Shown here piece by piece: positions 11,074-22,999 of a DNA stretch of 64,000 nucleotides (its first letter is position 1; each line of letters begins with the position of its first letter). Source of the stretch: Dolomedes plantarius (lineage: Eukaryota; Arthropoda; Arachnida; Araneae; Dolomedidae); assembly GCA_907164885.2 (NCBI GenBank), contig OU015495.1, positions 3,571,308 to 3,635,307 on the forward strand. Direction: 5' to 3'. The translations under genes were made by a program, and so were the position numbers. The notes under the pieces are model-generated. The model saw only the letters and a list, made by a program, of their open reading frames with translations. It made no database searches and had not been told where the DNA came from.

Positions 11074-12960
11074 AATATAGGTTGAACCTTTTTACTTCAA
11101 CTCTTCAAATAAATGAATGAATCCTTTTCAGAATTCCTTTCCAACTTTTTTACTTGAAGATATGTCATAATTAAGTGCTATTTTTGATCAGCTTAGGATA
11201 ATTATTTTTAGGATAATCATTTTTAATTGTATTTTAATTTGTTTTCTTCTGAAAGTAAAGTGCCCGAAGAAAACAGAAAAACCGAATATTCGAGTGAAAT
11301 TTAAGCCACAAATGAAATTACAAATAAATTTATTATAAATTAATTTTAGATTTTTTTTATGAAATCGTACTTTGGATATTATGTAAAATGAAGCTCTGTA
11401 ATAATAATTTGTACGCTGGTAAAGTTTTAACCTACGTATTAAGCTCTTCTCTTTTAATCTTCATTTCTTTGCCTTGCGGCCTTGAGTGAATATGTTTAGG
11501 ATTTATCCCGCCATGGGACATGAATAACAACAGAATGTTATAACAGTTAAATTAGTAGGAGATTCTGAATATTCTGCTTCAGAGGCGTTTTGTACATTAC
11601 TTAAGAGTAGAAACTTTTGCAGCCAATTAATTCTCCGCTTACACGGTTAGCCAAAGTTTCTTCCCCCTCCTAAGTTCTGACCGCAAATAATGCTACTTCA
11701 CTTCGGTGAAGTGGAATTGGAGGATCTTGGAGCCGACCAATCATCTTACTCTGTTCTCTTTTCGGTGCATACTGGTTCCCCGATAACAGAATCTGGGAAA
11801 CATGCGTTAAAGGGCATGGCCCAGGGAACACTTATAAACCACAATTTCCTATGATTCTATTCTCCTATGGACAGGATTAACGCCATTATTGTGATGAGAT
11901 TCAAGATCAAAATTTTTCAGAAACATTTTGATCTTGAATATTGTCAGGTTAAGGTTTGATGCTTTTCAATGCAACATTATAAAGGTAAAACTGAAGCCAA
12001 CGTTTTACTGGAAGAGAACGTTTACCAAACACAGAAGTTCATATTACCCGTAGAACATAAAAGGGGTACAGGAAAGGTACAATGACGTAGGAGCTCATTA
12101 CAAATTTTGTGCTAAAGGAAGCCATCGTGTTTGAGATATATGCACATCTTTAAACAATCGAAAACATTCGGTTTTTCCTGATGGCTTCCGAACAATGCAT
12201 TTTGTAAGTTTATTAAAACATAATTGAATTTTTAATTTACAGATTATACATTTGGCGTTCCTAGAGCTATGGAGACGAAACTAAAGTTTCTACAAATTTA
12301 CTCAAGTAAGTTTAAATGATTTAATTTTTTAAATATTACCATAATAGTTTGACTTTTAATCTTTAGGTTAACGTGCAGAAAAAAATCTGCATCTTCGGTG
12401 CAGCAGATTCAATAAAATAGATTAAAGATTTTAAAAAGGGGACTATGTTAATAAGATGCTGTTTTAAACATTTGAATTAGGAAACATTTGAATTATTTTC
12501 TGAGCGAATAATATTAGATATGACTATTTTAGCCGCCTTTTAAAAGTCTGGCTAAATTACTTTTAATCTTTGTATGCATATCATGCTTCCTGCTAGGTTT
12601 TCAAAGTCATAATTAACCAAAGGAAAGTCAGAATTCATATTAGGGAGCCTATGTAAATTCTATACCTGCGAAACATTAGTACAAAAAATATATCCTCTAT
12701 CAAGTCTTAAAAGTCACAATTATACTTCATGGAGAAATCGAAAAATTTAGAACAGATATAAGTGCCTTACATGTGGTTCCTAGACGAAATAATTTTCTTC
12801 CAGAATCCGTTACTGAAAGGTCCTTCTATGCCATTAAAATGTTGGTCTTTATTTAGCGTCATTTTAGTTACTATTTTTATTTTAGTTGCCTATTCGACAC
12901 TCGTCCACTGAACACGGCGAAAGTTTTCCGTTTCTTGCTATAGCAGCACCGAGTAGGTAA
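11074..12960. other. non-coding DNA, no gene recognised
   Basis: AT-rich, with no ORF above background. Near 11695-11715 a short palindrome (cacttcggtgaagtg) stands out. A weak SINE-tail resemblance occurs near 11490-11530 (gtttaggatttatcc). Confidence 0.4.
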
Positions 12961-13075
12961 ACGAACACTGCCCCCTCATGTCAACTCAGTTTAGACCGAG
13001 CTACCCCCAAGGGTGACATTTGGGGGCTACCTCCCCACCCATAATTCCATGCGACCCCCCCCCCCCCTTTTCCCA
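12960..13075 (-). mobile_element. SINE fragment (3' half)
   Basis: The minus strand carries the SINE body words 'gtcacccttgggggtagctcgg', compare 13930-13990 and 47690-47730. It ends in a poly-C/poly-T tract at 13050-13070. No tRNA boxes remain. Confidence 0.4.
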
Positions 13076-13242
13076 ACTAGCATATTTTCATTAAAAAGAC
13101 CCCGTGAGACAAAGAAAAACGCTAAGATACATTTTTGATAATTTAATTCCAACTAAATCTTTAAAAAAAATAAATAAAATTTGTTAGAAATTTAAGAAAT
13201 AGAGAGCTTTAAGAAACATTTAACTGTAGTAAGTGCAAACGC

Positions 13243-13614
13243 GGGCTCGAGGTGGCCTAGCGGTAACATGCTAGCTTTCGGTGCTGAGGGTGCTCGGATC
13301 GAATCCCGCGCGTGCCGTATTTACTAATACACAGAAGAAGAATCGCTAATACCCCTGTGTCTAGGCCGGATATGAACACGTTAAATCCGTAGACCGGAAA
13401 GTAACTCTATAAAGGTCGGAGAGTTTGGCAGAGGGTACGATATCCCCAAAAATGTACTCGGTTAAAATTGAGGTGGCATCTAGCTAAGATGGACTCCGAC
13501 CCTTGTGGTGCTATTGAAAATCGAAGCTGCACACTGCAGCCTGTAGCCTATATGGACCTGGAGTAGAACTTCCAGCCAGGGATCATAAGAAACAGCAGCA
13601 ACAACAACAACAAA
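13243..13614 (+). mobile_element. full-length tRNA-derived SINE with target-site duplications
   Basis: The head has box A (gtggcctagcggtaacatg) and box B (ggatcgaatcccg) in tRNA spacing, followed by an unrelated body and a (CAA)n tail at about 13597-13614. Flanks are a 12-bp direct repeat: aagtgcaaacgc at 13231-13242 and aagtgtaaacgc at 13615-13626, one mismatch. That is a LINE-mobilised insertion. Confidence 0.85.
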
Positions 13615-13859
13615 AAGTGTAAACGCAAAAACAGAGCAGAACCTTAAGAAAAATAATGCACCTACCGTATTCGTTCAGTATGATATAACAATAAGATAGA
13701 ATAACTCTTACCTAAACAAAATCGCTTTATTCCGTGGAATAGCAATGCCAAAACTGACAGCACAGGCTATGAAAAACAAACTGACCTTTAGAATGTGTGT
13801 ATAATACGTAGTTTTGTTTTTGCTAGTGCGGGGCCCTTGTCAATGACGATAGTCGCACT

Positions 13860-14000
13860 TTACCTGCGACAAACGTTGGTTGCTTTCAATGGTGGGGTGG
13901 TACTGTATAGGTGAACCAACACCACCATCTCCATTTTAACCGAGCACCCCCAGGAGCGACATCTCGGGGATCGCACCTTCTCCCACCCTTTCTGACCCAT
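13860..14000 (-). mobile_element. SINE fragment (3' half)
   Basis: The minus-strand sequence (gcgatccccgagatgtcgct ... ctcggttaaaatggag) aligns to the body of the SINE at 13243-13614 (tacgatatccccaaaaatgt ... ctcggttaaaattgag). Head and tail are missing. Confidence 0.5.
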
Positions 14001-14448
14001 ACAAGGATCCAATCGTAGTAAGTAACCGCGATTTTCATTAATTTACCAAATAAAGGCGACAGAGTTTGCGCTTTGAATGAGACTTTTTCATTTAAATACA
14101 TCACTGCCTTGCAGATTCATGGTAAATGAATGCTGATAAATATTTTCTCTGAGATTCGCTAAAAAGATATTTTCAATTGAAAAATACCCTGTCGTCCTTC
14201 TAGAAAACACTTCGCGACCCACAGGTTGGGAACTCCGGCTCTCTTGTCGCGCAACTGTGCTTCGAAAACTATTCTTCGGTGGTTCAGTGGGAGAAGGCAG
14301 TTCAATAACTCAATTCACATTTCTATTTATATATTTAAATTTAAAAATTCTAGTGGTCAAAGGAGAGGTCCAAAGTGCCACATCCTCTTTCCTCAACCGA
14401 TCAAGTTCTGCTAATCAACCGTTCTTTTTGCAAAAAGGAGGGCGCCAC

Positions 14449-14788
14449 TAAGGTAAATGCACCTATAATGGGCTACGTCCCTATAATGGGCCGCCCTTTA
14501 GAAATGTCGAGAAATTAAGGGTCTATTGTTACCTAAGGCAGTAGAAGGGGTGGAGGTCATTGGCTACTAAGTAGCCCCTTCTACTGCCTTAGGTAACAAT
14601 AGACCCTCAATTTCTCGACATTTCTAAAGGGGGGCCCATTATAGGGACATGGCTCATTATAGGTGCAAAGTAGCCAATGACCCTCACCCCTTCTACTGCC
14701 TTAGGTAACAATAGACCCTTAATTTCTCGACATTTCTAAAGGGCGGTCCATTATAGAGACATGGACCATTATAGGTGCATTTACCTTA
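14449..14788. mobile_element. foldback/MITE with long near-perfect inverted repeats
   Basis: Both ends are the same: taaggtaaatgcacctataa inward on the left and its complement on the right. The left arm (about 14449-14570) is followed by an inverted copy (about 14572-14668) and then a second inverted copy (14669-14788). All three share words such as cctaaggcagtagaagggg and ttctcgacatttctaaag. The RNA or DNA could fold into a hairpin of over 90 bp. It ends 104 bp before the CLIP-protease ATG. Confidence 0.8.
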
Positions 14789-14892
14789 GTCGAAAATACC
14801 AACGTTTCTCGGAAGCTCTTACCACCGGGACACCGTTTTAGTTATTGAACATATTTGAATTCTGTTGTTTGAATCTTAAAGTAAATATTTCA

Positions 14893-15130
14893 ATGCGAAT
14901 TGTTTTTCTTTTTGTTCTAGTTATTTTGATAGCGACTGTGCAATTACGCTGCCATACGACCGAAATGTTTTCGAGGCAGACATGTGCGGAGATCATGGGT
15001 CCACGATATCGGTGCGTTAGTCGAGAAGCTTGCGATTCAGCTCCCTCCCGGCCGATCGCAAGAGAGATATCCTGCGGACCGCGTGGTATGGGCGTGTGTT
15101 GTCCACTCGTCCATCAGAGAAATTATCCGC
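14893..15130 (+). CDS. giant CLIP-domain serine protease, exon 1: signal peptide + CLIP domain
   Basis: The first in-frame ATG opens MRIVFLFVLVILIATVQLRC, a clear signal peptide. Then comes a six-cysteine CLIP domain: Cys in QTC, YRC, EAC, ISC and the paired CC of GVCCP, with the usual G/P-rich C4-CC loop. CLIP domains are regulatory modules of arthropod extracellular protease cascades (clotting, prophenoloxidase, Toll). The exon ends after NYP plus one base at a consensus donor (C|gtaagt), phase 1. Joined to 26772 it yields ...NYPR-CGIRKR..., the normal 'CG' linker that follows CLIP domains, so this is the right partner. The in-frame upstream TTG at 14845 is ignored. A foldback MITE sits immediately upstream. 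Confidence 0.85.
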
Positions 15131-15149
15131 GTAAGTCATGCGTCTTTTT

Positions 15150-15600
15150 TACCATGTTTTTATTAACTTGCTATCTTGTTTGTGTGTTTGTTTGCGTGTG
15201 TGTTTGTCCAGTACAAATCTTGCAATCGATTTTTAACTAACTTCCCGATTAGCTAGACATTTGAAACTTTTAGAATAGCTCAGAACACGATGACAATGCA
15301 TTATTTTAATACTTTTAGCCCTTTTTAAGTAGAATTGAATTCAATTTTAGTTAATTTTGTTTTGTAGACTGGTGCAGCCATCTATCGAACGGGAGGGGAA
15401 CGAAAAGTTAAACGCAAGTTAACTTCCAATTAACTTCATTCAATTCATCAAGTTGATGGGATAATTCATCAAAAAAATTTTAAAAAAGTATTTACTAATA
15501 CACAGAATTGTCAAGTTTATATGATTCAACAGAAAATTTAAAAACATGGTATATAAAAAGTTCTTTTTATTTTGTAATTATTATTGCACTCCTTAAAGGG
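15150..15600 (+). repeat. dispersed repeat, copy A (intron 1)
   Basis: It starts 20 bp after the exon 1 donor. The parts 15152-15325 and 15503-15590 are closely similar to 49252-49420 and 49671-49745 (for example taccatgtttttattaac, gtacaaatcttgcaatcgat, gattcaacagaaaattta). The middle differs but both contain a ggtgcagccatctatcgaac / ggtggcgcttcgatcgaa-like word. Both copies have the same orientation and flank the giant exon. Confidence 0.75.
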
Positions 15601-16075
15601 TTCCAGGGCACAAAACTCTTTTTAAACAAATCAAACGATTATACTTGTGGTTTAAAATATACGATAGAGTTTATAGGAACTAATAACGAAAACTGTAAGT
15701 TTATTTATTTGACGGTTACATTGCCAGATGCTACGATTTTATGCTGCACAGCAGCGTTTTCAAATGTTTTCCTGAACTTGTACACATTGGTAAAATGTTT
15801 TCGCTGATTGTACCCCGGCACTGCCCTGAAGCCATAGAGATTATGCAAATTAGAGTCTGTTTAAGTCCTTTTAAAGTCGTGTAGAAGAAAAATAAAGAAA
15901 AAAAGTTATAGGAAGCTTTTAAGAATACACTGATAAAAAAAATGAAATTGATGAATCAATTCGTTTTTTGTTCAATTTAGGGAACGGAGAGAAGTGACGA
16001 AGAGTCAACGCAAAAACTAAAAATTTATTTCTCTTCGGGTATAGAACGTTCTTCTCAGCTGGAGTTTTGTGATAA

Positions 16076-16735
16076 TCTATATATATAAAACGCATAGGTA
16101 TGCGGCACAAAAACCGACGATATTTCTACACTCCGAATGGCAACGGCTGCAACTACCAGATGTAAACATTAGCGGTGTGACAACGCAACACTTGAAAATT
16201 GAAAGCCATAGCTCGCGACTAGATGGTGGGACAGTAGACGAAGATTGTTTGTTTACAACGGCGTTGGGAGTTTTTCCACCCGCTGGGAGTTTTTCCCGCG
16301 CGCCGAGATTTTTGTATCTCAGCTCCGCGCGCTGATATGTGATTGTAACTTATATTTAAAATGTTGTGTTCTTTTTTTTTTGTTAATAAAAATGCGTGTG
16401 ATGTTAGTCGTCCATGCTTAGTGCTTTTCGCCTTACACAGTGGATTTCAGTAATAGTGAGCCAACCGGCTAAGCTGTTACAGCGGCCGTCCGCAATTTGC
16501 AACCGCGTGTCAACATGGTTTTACGCCCTGAAATCAGGAATGCTCGAAAGCGAGCTGCACGATCAAAATTGGGAACAGTTTCAAGAAAGAAAGCGAAGAA
16601 GAAATAATTCATTAAAAGAGAGCATAAATGATCGCGAGGTTAGGGTTAACCGTCGCCGGCATAGCAACCTACAGCCAGTAATAGTTAATTTTCTACACTT
16701 TTTTCAGTACTTGCTGAATTTTTACTCCATTTTAT
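16076..16735 (+). mobile_element. possible Helitron-type 5' end with ORF remnant
   Basis: TCTATATATATAAAACGC at 16076 resembles the 5' ends at 50768 and (minus) 2806. About 440 bp downstream an ATG near 16515 opens a short, very basic ORF (MVLRPEIRNARKRAARSK..., ending KKAKKK) that stops quickly. Many Helitron ORFs start with such a basic stretch, but no Rep or helicase motif is present. Weak call. Confidence 0.28.
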
Positions 16736-16739
16736 AAGT

Positions 16740-18950
16740 GGATTAGTGGAAGAAATTTTCCCAACAATTTATTATTTGATATGATTAAGTGTAAATATCT
16801 GAATTGTGAACAATAGTACATACAGAGAGTGATGTAATCCACACTATATTGTAGTACTTGCTGAATTCTTACTAAATTTTTAAAGTGAAAAAATTTTTCC
16901 CCAACAATTTCTTATTTGATGTAATGATAAAGTGTAGATATATTAATTTTCAAAAATAGTACATTCAGAGAAGGATGGAACTTTAAAATCATTGGTGTTG
17001 CGTTTCTCTGTCTTATCTTTAACTCTGATCTGAAGTAATGGAAATTCATATTTTTTAATCACGATGTTTCAGAATCAACCTAATGAAGAATTACCCCTTA
17101 ACAACGTATATTTATGATGACAGGTAATGGTAACATTCCTTACACATGTTATTTTCAATTGAGTTGTTTTGCAAAAGAAAATATGAATCAGACCGGATAT
17201 TTTTTACGATTTTCTGTTTTCGAAGGATATATCTAAAACCCCTTGCAAAGGTATCCCTGGAAATTTTGTTCATCGGTACTTTTTTGTACTTATAGTTAAA
17301 CTGTCATCATGATTTTTGATTTAGAGCGTAAATTCTGAAATTATTTTCTCTGAAATATGGATATTGGGGAAAAATAGCTTTTATTTTTTAAAATGATTTT
17401 AAATTTCATAAACAAAATGTTTTAGAATACCGCAGGGACAAATTATTTATAAAATGTTCTGTACACAAAAATAGTACAAATTATGTAAATATAGCTTTTG
17501 CTTCAGCAAATAAATCAAACATCACAAATTTAAATCTAGAATTTTAAATTTAGAAATATACTATCATATTTTTTAGGTATTTTTATTCGCATAATTATTT
17601 TTTATCAAAAATCTTTACAAAATGTACGTAAATAAAGAAGTTAAAAATTTTGCTTACATTAAATACATTATCACCCGAACTTTAAAACTCGCGTAAAGAA
17701 TGCTTTTATTGATTTCAAATGAGTATCTTGCTATGTCAACTTGAAAACATCGTTGCAATAAATTTGACAAAGATAAATGCAACTAGCAAGTTTCTGTTCT
17801 GATATATCGTATAAGTACTGACAGACTGGTGTTCTGAGTTTCTGCAATGTCACATATGCCTGTAGTTAACCTAAAACGCATAATAACAAACACAAATATA
17901 CGTATATGAAACAACATTTATCTTGAAAATTCACCGTGATATTTGAATTTCTCTCCTTTCAATGCCCAATTCAGTAGAACTCTCTACCTATATATATTCT
18001 CTTTATAATTTTTATATATCATTATTTATGTCATCTTTACACTCTTTAAATCACCTTCGTAATTCACTACTTTTTTATATGTGTAATTATTTTGCTGCTG
18101 CGTTTGGCACAGCTTGTCCTTTCTGGACCTGCGCCCCAAAACTTCAACCAACCAACCATTTTGAAACTTTCTGGGTTGTTTATCTTATTCTTTTGAGTGC
18201 AACCTATCTGCAAAAATTAGAAAAGGCGCATTGAAGCTCAAAGGCAATGTCATTTATATTCCGTAATAAGATATTTTCGAATTTTCCGCTCGTTTCATCC
18301 TCATAATTCAAGCCACGAGTTAAATTTTTAAAAAGTGCGAATCCTTTTGAATCTTTATTCTGTTTTAAACATTTTGAGTGGATTTTTCATCTCATTGAGT
18401 ATAACATATCATCACTGATCAACGGTCATGTCAATAGCATCACAAACCATTTTGAACAGTCTCTTTTGAAAGCTTGAATGGACGTTTTTTTTCTTTATCC
18501 TTTGTAACTTTTATGTTTGTGTTTCTTTTGCTCAAATGGAAACTTCTGTTACCTTTTATATGTCACAACTTTTTCACCTTCAGCACACTTTTTTGTTAAG
18601 TCGATTATTTAATTTATTCTGTGTTTTTCTTTTTCTTCCTCCGACTATGGTCTGACTTTACGTTCTTTTAATTTTGATTAACTCATTTTTTATCTTCCAT
18701 ATCCTACTATGTTTCTTTTTAATCCCACCGAGGTTAAGTAATGTCATTGTGATATCGCAAATTAGCAATATCACAAGCATATATCAAGTAGCATGTATCG
18801 CTGTTATTTGCGAAATAAACCATGTCTCAAAAAATGGGAATGAGTGATTATACTTCATTACCATATTGGGGTTATTTGTTAAGCAACCTATGTTAGTAAG
18901 ACAATAAATATGAAACAAGGGGAATCTGTCGAGACCTCCAAAATATTTAA
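16740..18950. other. intron 1 DNA, nothing recognised
   Basis: AT-rich. A 100-bp block at 16700-16800 recurs, diverged, at 16855-16960 (gtacttgctgaattttact ... caacaatttattatttgat). No exon or RNA gene is seen. Confidence 0.5.
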
Positions 18951-18959
18951 ACGGACTTC

Positions 18960-20160
18960 TAACTCTGAGAGCATTGCATCGAGCTCTTTTGCCGGTGTAT
19001 TTGTTTTTAGCTGCAGGCGCTTGTCTTCTGGTCGGTTCTTCGTCTATTGACATTGGCTCAAAAGATCCGAAAAGTTGTGTGTCGCAGTGTGGGCGACAGT
19101 TTTCGAAAATTGAACAGATGCAAGTTAGGCACAAGGTAATAGGAGAAGAAGAGTATTCAAGAACGGGCAGTGAATGGCGACCAGCTGCAGTTAACGAACT
19201 GCTTAGATGTAACTGAAGACGAGCGATGTCAAGTTAAGAGAAATATGGTCAGTAAAGGGTCACCAGATGGGGATAATGATCTGGGAAAAGTTAGAATTTG
19301 AAGCCAAGAGTAGACTAAGTTGTGATAGTGATGAAGATACGCGGTTTTACGAGGTGGACTTCATTAGGTAAAGAGCAGGAGGTGAAACCGTGGAGTGAGA
19401 GTCTGGGAAGTGATGGATCCCCAGAAGAAACTTCAGAAGGATGCACGGGCTGGCGCCCCCTTCAATTTAGATTGGAGAGATTATTAATATAAAATGTGGG
19501 GGCCAGCTAATGGTAAGAGACCAAGTTTAGCATTGGTCGGGAGAGAGCCACCAATGAAAGTCTAAATAAAAATTATCGAAGTTTAGCTCGATGTGAAAAA
19601 GAGGTAGAGAAATCAGAAGAGTCGAAATCGTCGAGAGACATAGTCTGGTCAGAATAGCTTAAATCGTCGAGAGACAGAGTCTGACTTCAAGCGAAATAGC
19701 TGCAATTGAGATAGCAGTAGAGGTATGTGGTAGCCCGATAATTAATGACGAAGGAAGGCAGAGTCGCTGATAAACCGAGGCTGAGCTAGAAAGCCGCATG
19801 AGAAAAGCCTGAGCTAATGTGAAGAAGCGGATGCAAGCCCCAGATGTTGATGCGAGAATCGCCCGTTCCCGTCTGCCCGCCGGTGCCATCCGAGGTCCAC
19901 ACGCGGTGACCAGACCTAGCCCTAAAGGGACTGCCCTGACACTTTCAACGCAGAGGAGAATAGCACCCAGGCCGACCCCGGTCGTCGAATGTGCGCCTAC
20001 ACCACGGTGACAAGTCCGGTAGTCGAGAGTGCCATCGAATAGATGCAAGTTCTCCCCCGACCGATGTTAGCAACAGGAGAACTCAGTGTTGAGTGATGAC
20101 AGCGCACCTGATACCGGTTGAAGCGAATGAGAGATCGCAGGTAGGAAGCTTATGATCTTT
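18960..20160. other. GC-richer block of unknown origin, probably decayed TE
   Basis: Base composition changes abruptly to purine-rich and much less AT-rich between about 18960 and 20160, then returns to AT-rich. One frame (18974-19216, TTG start) has a signal-like start but no ATG and no support. Frames are broken throughout. A degraded retroelement is likely but no RT, gag or integrase motif is visible. Confidence 0.35.
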
Positions 20161-20494
20161 GGTAGATTATTTATGCAGTGCTCACTGGTATAGCTAGAAC
20201 ATAGGGAATAATGATAAGTTATGTTATGGTGAACATTCACTTATTTGGTTATAGATATCTATCATAAATAATGGTTGTTTAATTCCGTAGTAATGGTCAT
20301 ATTGTTAAATGATGATATTAGCTGTGTATATGTGTGATTATCAATTATGAATCGAGGAATGTAGTTAAATCATATTGAGTAGAGAAATGATTATAGTAGC
20401 AATGTATGTGTATGTTTATCAGTTAAGAATCTTTGAATAATTAAATGGGGATAGTGAGTAGTTAAATGAGGATATTAGTAAGAGTAAATAACGG

Positions 20495-20710
20495 ATTAAT
20501 ATGATATAGGAGTCGAAATTCAGTAATGAGTAGTATTAATTGCATTTGTATTGTGAAGGTTTAATAAGTTGATTTATGGGGATATATATGATATAGGAGT
20601 AGGGATAATTTGAATTGTATATGTATTGTATTAATATGATATAGGAGTCGAAATTCAGTAATGAGTTGTATTAATTGTATATGTATTGTGAAGGTTTAAT
20701 AAATTGATTT
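20495..20710. repeat. two-copy direct repeat, period ~135 bp
   Basis: attaatatgatataggagtc ... gtgaaggtttaataa occurs at 20495 and again from 20630, with a shorter partial copy (gatataggagtagggat) between them. Confidence 0.8.
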
Positions 20711-20829
20711 GTATGTATACATATGAGTAAGCACTATCTATTATTCTAATAACTAACCACTATAACTACCTGTTACATTGTGCTGACTTCTTTATTATGG
20801 GAGCACCCTTTAGGTGAATTACCGTTGCT

Positions 20830-20930
20830 CCCTATGAGGGGACAACACGGAAACAATCAAGCCTTATTCCAAATTTGAACCCACATTGCAGCTCAGAACG
20901 CTAACCACAATACTATATGGGCGGCGCTTT
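20830..20930 (-). mobile_element. SINE head fragment
   Basis: The minus strand shows box A-like tagtattgtggttagcg and box B-like gggttcaaatttgg in tRNA spacing. No clear body or tail. Confidence 0.45.
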
Positions 20931-21199
20931 AAAAACTGTGCTTGGAACTCTAAAACGTTGAAAAGGAAACTTATCATCATAAGAATATCACGAGTATGAT
21001 ACTTTCCTGAATGGCGGAATTATCGTTTCGGTGCCATTCACGTTACCATTTCTTGCTTTAACGCTACCTTCATAATGACCCCAGGATTAGGCTCTTATTA
21101 ATCCGAAATTAAGAAACTTGCTTGGAAATTTCATAGAGGTATTAACTCTATTAAGAACACTATACTTCATTCTTTACCGGCGTACGACTCGAGTATCCC

Positions 21200-21730
21200 A
21201 TCGTCTGCAAAGCGACCCAGTTTCCTGATTTACTGGCCAGATAATACTTTCCCTCTCTCCAAAAAGAGGAGTTCGAGATAACTGTTGTTGGGTTTGGTTC
21301 TTTGTTGAGAATTTGTCAGCTTTGTTTGCAGTGTTGTGGTTGGAAACGAGTTTTGTTGTTTGTTTCCTACTTCTACGGAGTATCTCTCTCCCCGTTGCGG
21401 GGTCGCTTCTGCGTTGTCCCCCACAAACTACCCCATGTTATCTGGCTCGCTCGGACGCTATCCTGCGCGCCTGACTGATGGAGTTGTCATTGTCAAAGTC
21501 CCCCGCACTGTGCGAGAATCGATCCTTCCCCTCCAATGAAAGCCTGTCGCAGCCATCTTCAACTCATCGCTGTTTTGCGGAGGAGTTAAGCTGGCGTGCC
21601 TGCTGTTCATCATGGAAAGCAAAGTGCCCAATAGAAGGAACATGCTTAGATCATAACATCTTACGGTCGGAGGTAAAGCGGGGATCTACGACCCCTCGCT
21701 AAGTACTCAATCAACAAAAGGACTTTGACT
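21200..21730 (+). other. GC-richer block ending in a short tandem tail (LINE 3' end?)
   Basis: Composition is unlike its AT-rich neighbours. The block ends near 21715-21740 in ggactttgactttgactt, a short tandem tail of the kind seen at the 3' end of some non-LTR retrotransposons. Frames are broken and no RT motif is seen, so the class is uncertain. Confidence 0.3.
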
Positions 21731-22647
21731 TTGACTTCTTGCTTAGAGAAAGGGCGTTGCATCGATGGCGAGAAACTGTGATGCTTGACACCATGCACTT
21801 TCGCTAAGGATGTTCGACGCCAAATATTTTTTTATCTATCTGGTCTGTTCTATTGAAACAATTGTAAATAGTACTTACACTGTGTGAATTACACATAAAG
21901 TTATTTTGGTTGAAATTCAGTTTATATGTTATACGGGCGAATAGATAGAAGTTCAGATCAGTTTCATTTATTATTACTTCAGAATGCGACCAATATAAGA
22001 AAACAATTCATCAAGAAATTTTTCGCATCTGGATTTATATTATACCAGTACAATTTAAACCCAATGTAAATTAAAAGAACATCCAAGCCAGGCAAAAGTA
22101 CAAACATAGACTCAATTCAGATGTTTATAATTATGACTGAGACTAAAATATTGCGCAATTTTCCACGAAAACTTCGTACATTAGATCTGGAGCTAATTGA
22201 CATTCCCATTATAGAAGTAAAATACATTTTAACCTCACCAGAACACGACGTGTGAACATGAGATTACCATGGGTTTTGTTAATTACTATTTAAAGCAAAA
22301 TGAAAATAGAACAAGTAGGAACGTTCCCCTTCCTCTACTCTCAGCCTTTCACTTTTCGCTTCGCCCGAGTAAACTAACGCTACCGCGGATAAAGAAGTTT
22401 CAATTCAAAAATCGATTCATCGTAAGTTTGATTAACCAAATATGCCCGAGACTATCCGATAACTGCGTAGTGTAACTTTCTAAGTAATTCAGATACGATA
22501 AAGGAGCCCTGACGTTTACAAATTTATTTAGTTATTGATAAATACATTGAATTTAATAAGTATCTGACTATTAGATTAAATTTGAACTAAATCCAGTTAA
22601 TCATAAAAAAGGCTCTGCAATGTGTATTTTTTTAAAGGTGTAATATC

Positions 22648-22653
22648 TTTATT
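22648..22653 (-). promoter_or_regulatory. poly(A) signal of the cysteine dioxygenase gene
   Basis: AATAAA on the minus strand, about 58 nt beyond the stop codon at 22711. Distance and orientation fit. Confidence 0.6.
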
Positions 22654-22710
22654 TCTTCGCAGAAAATTTCGCAAAACCATCTGACCATATGTTAACTATT
22701 TATAAACACA

Positions 22711-22999
22711 TTAACAGCAAGGTCTCACATCTTTTGACAACGGTGGATCTTTCTCTATGATCTCTCCATAAACAGTATTAAATGCCATTGAGCATCTACT
22801 TTTCGTAGCCGTCTTTCGATTGTACGCGTTGCACACGTCGATTGGCGGGATGTATAGGTGTAAAGAAACAGATTGGTTGGCTGTATCGTTTTTCATTTCG
22901 TGCACCCCTATGGAATCATCAATATATGAGACTTCGTCCCTTATCCTTGTGTAATTTCCAATTGTTGCGAATTCTTCCCCTTCCCCAGGAGTCTCGTAT
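22711..22999 (-). CDS. CDO1: cysteine dioxygenase, exon 2 (C-terminal half)
   Basis: Starts after an acceptor (ttctag, just 3' of 22999 on the plus strand) in phase 2 and runs 289 nt to a TAA at 22711. It completes the cupin enzyme that oxidises L-cysteine to cysteine sulfinate with a mononuclear Fe(II). Visible here are the third iron-binding His in SIGVHEM (SIGLHRVEN in vertebrates), then the Ser-His-Tyr set in SVSLHLY, whose Tyr forms the Cys-Tyr cofactor with the Cys of exon 1, and the PPIDVC segment matching PPFDTC. The tail (SKDVRPCC) is not conserved. Joining to exon 1 gives about 203 residues, the normal length. The gene is nested antisense in intron 1 of the giant protease. Confidence 0.93.

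Noticed and set aside
18974..19216. 80-residue ORF with a signal-like start
   Set aside because: Starts at TTG, not ATG, lies in a compositionally odd broken block and lacks splice context.
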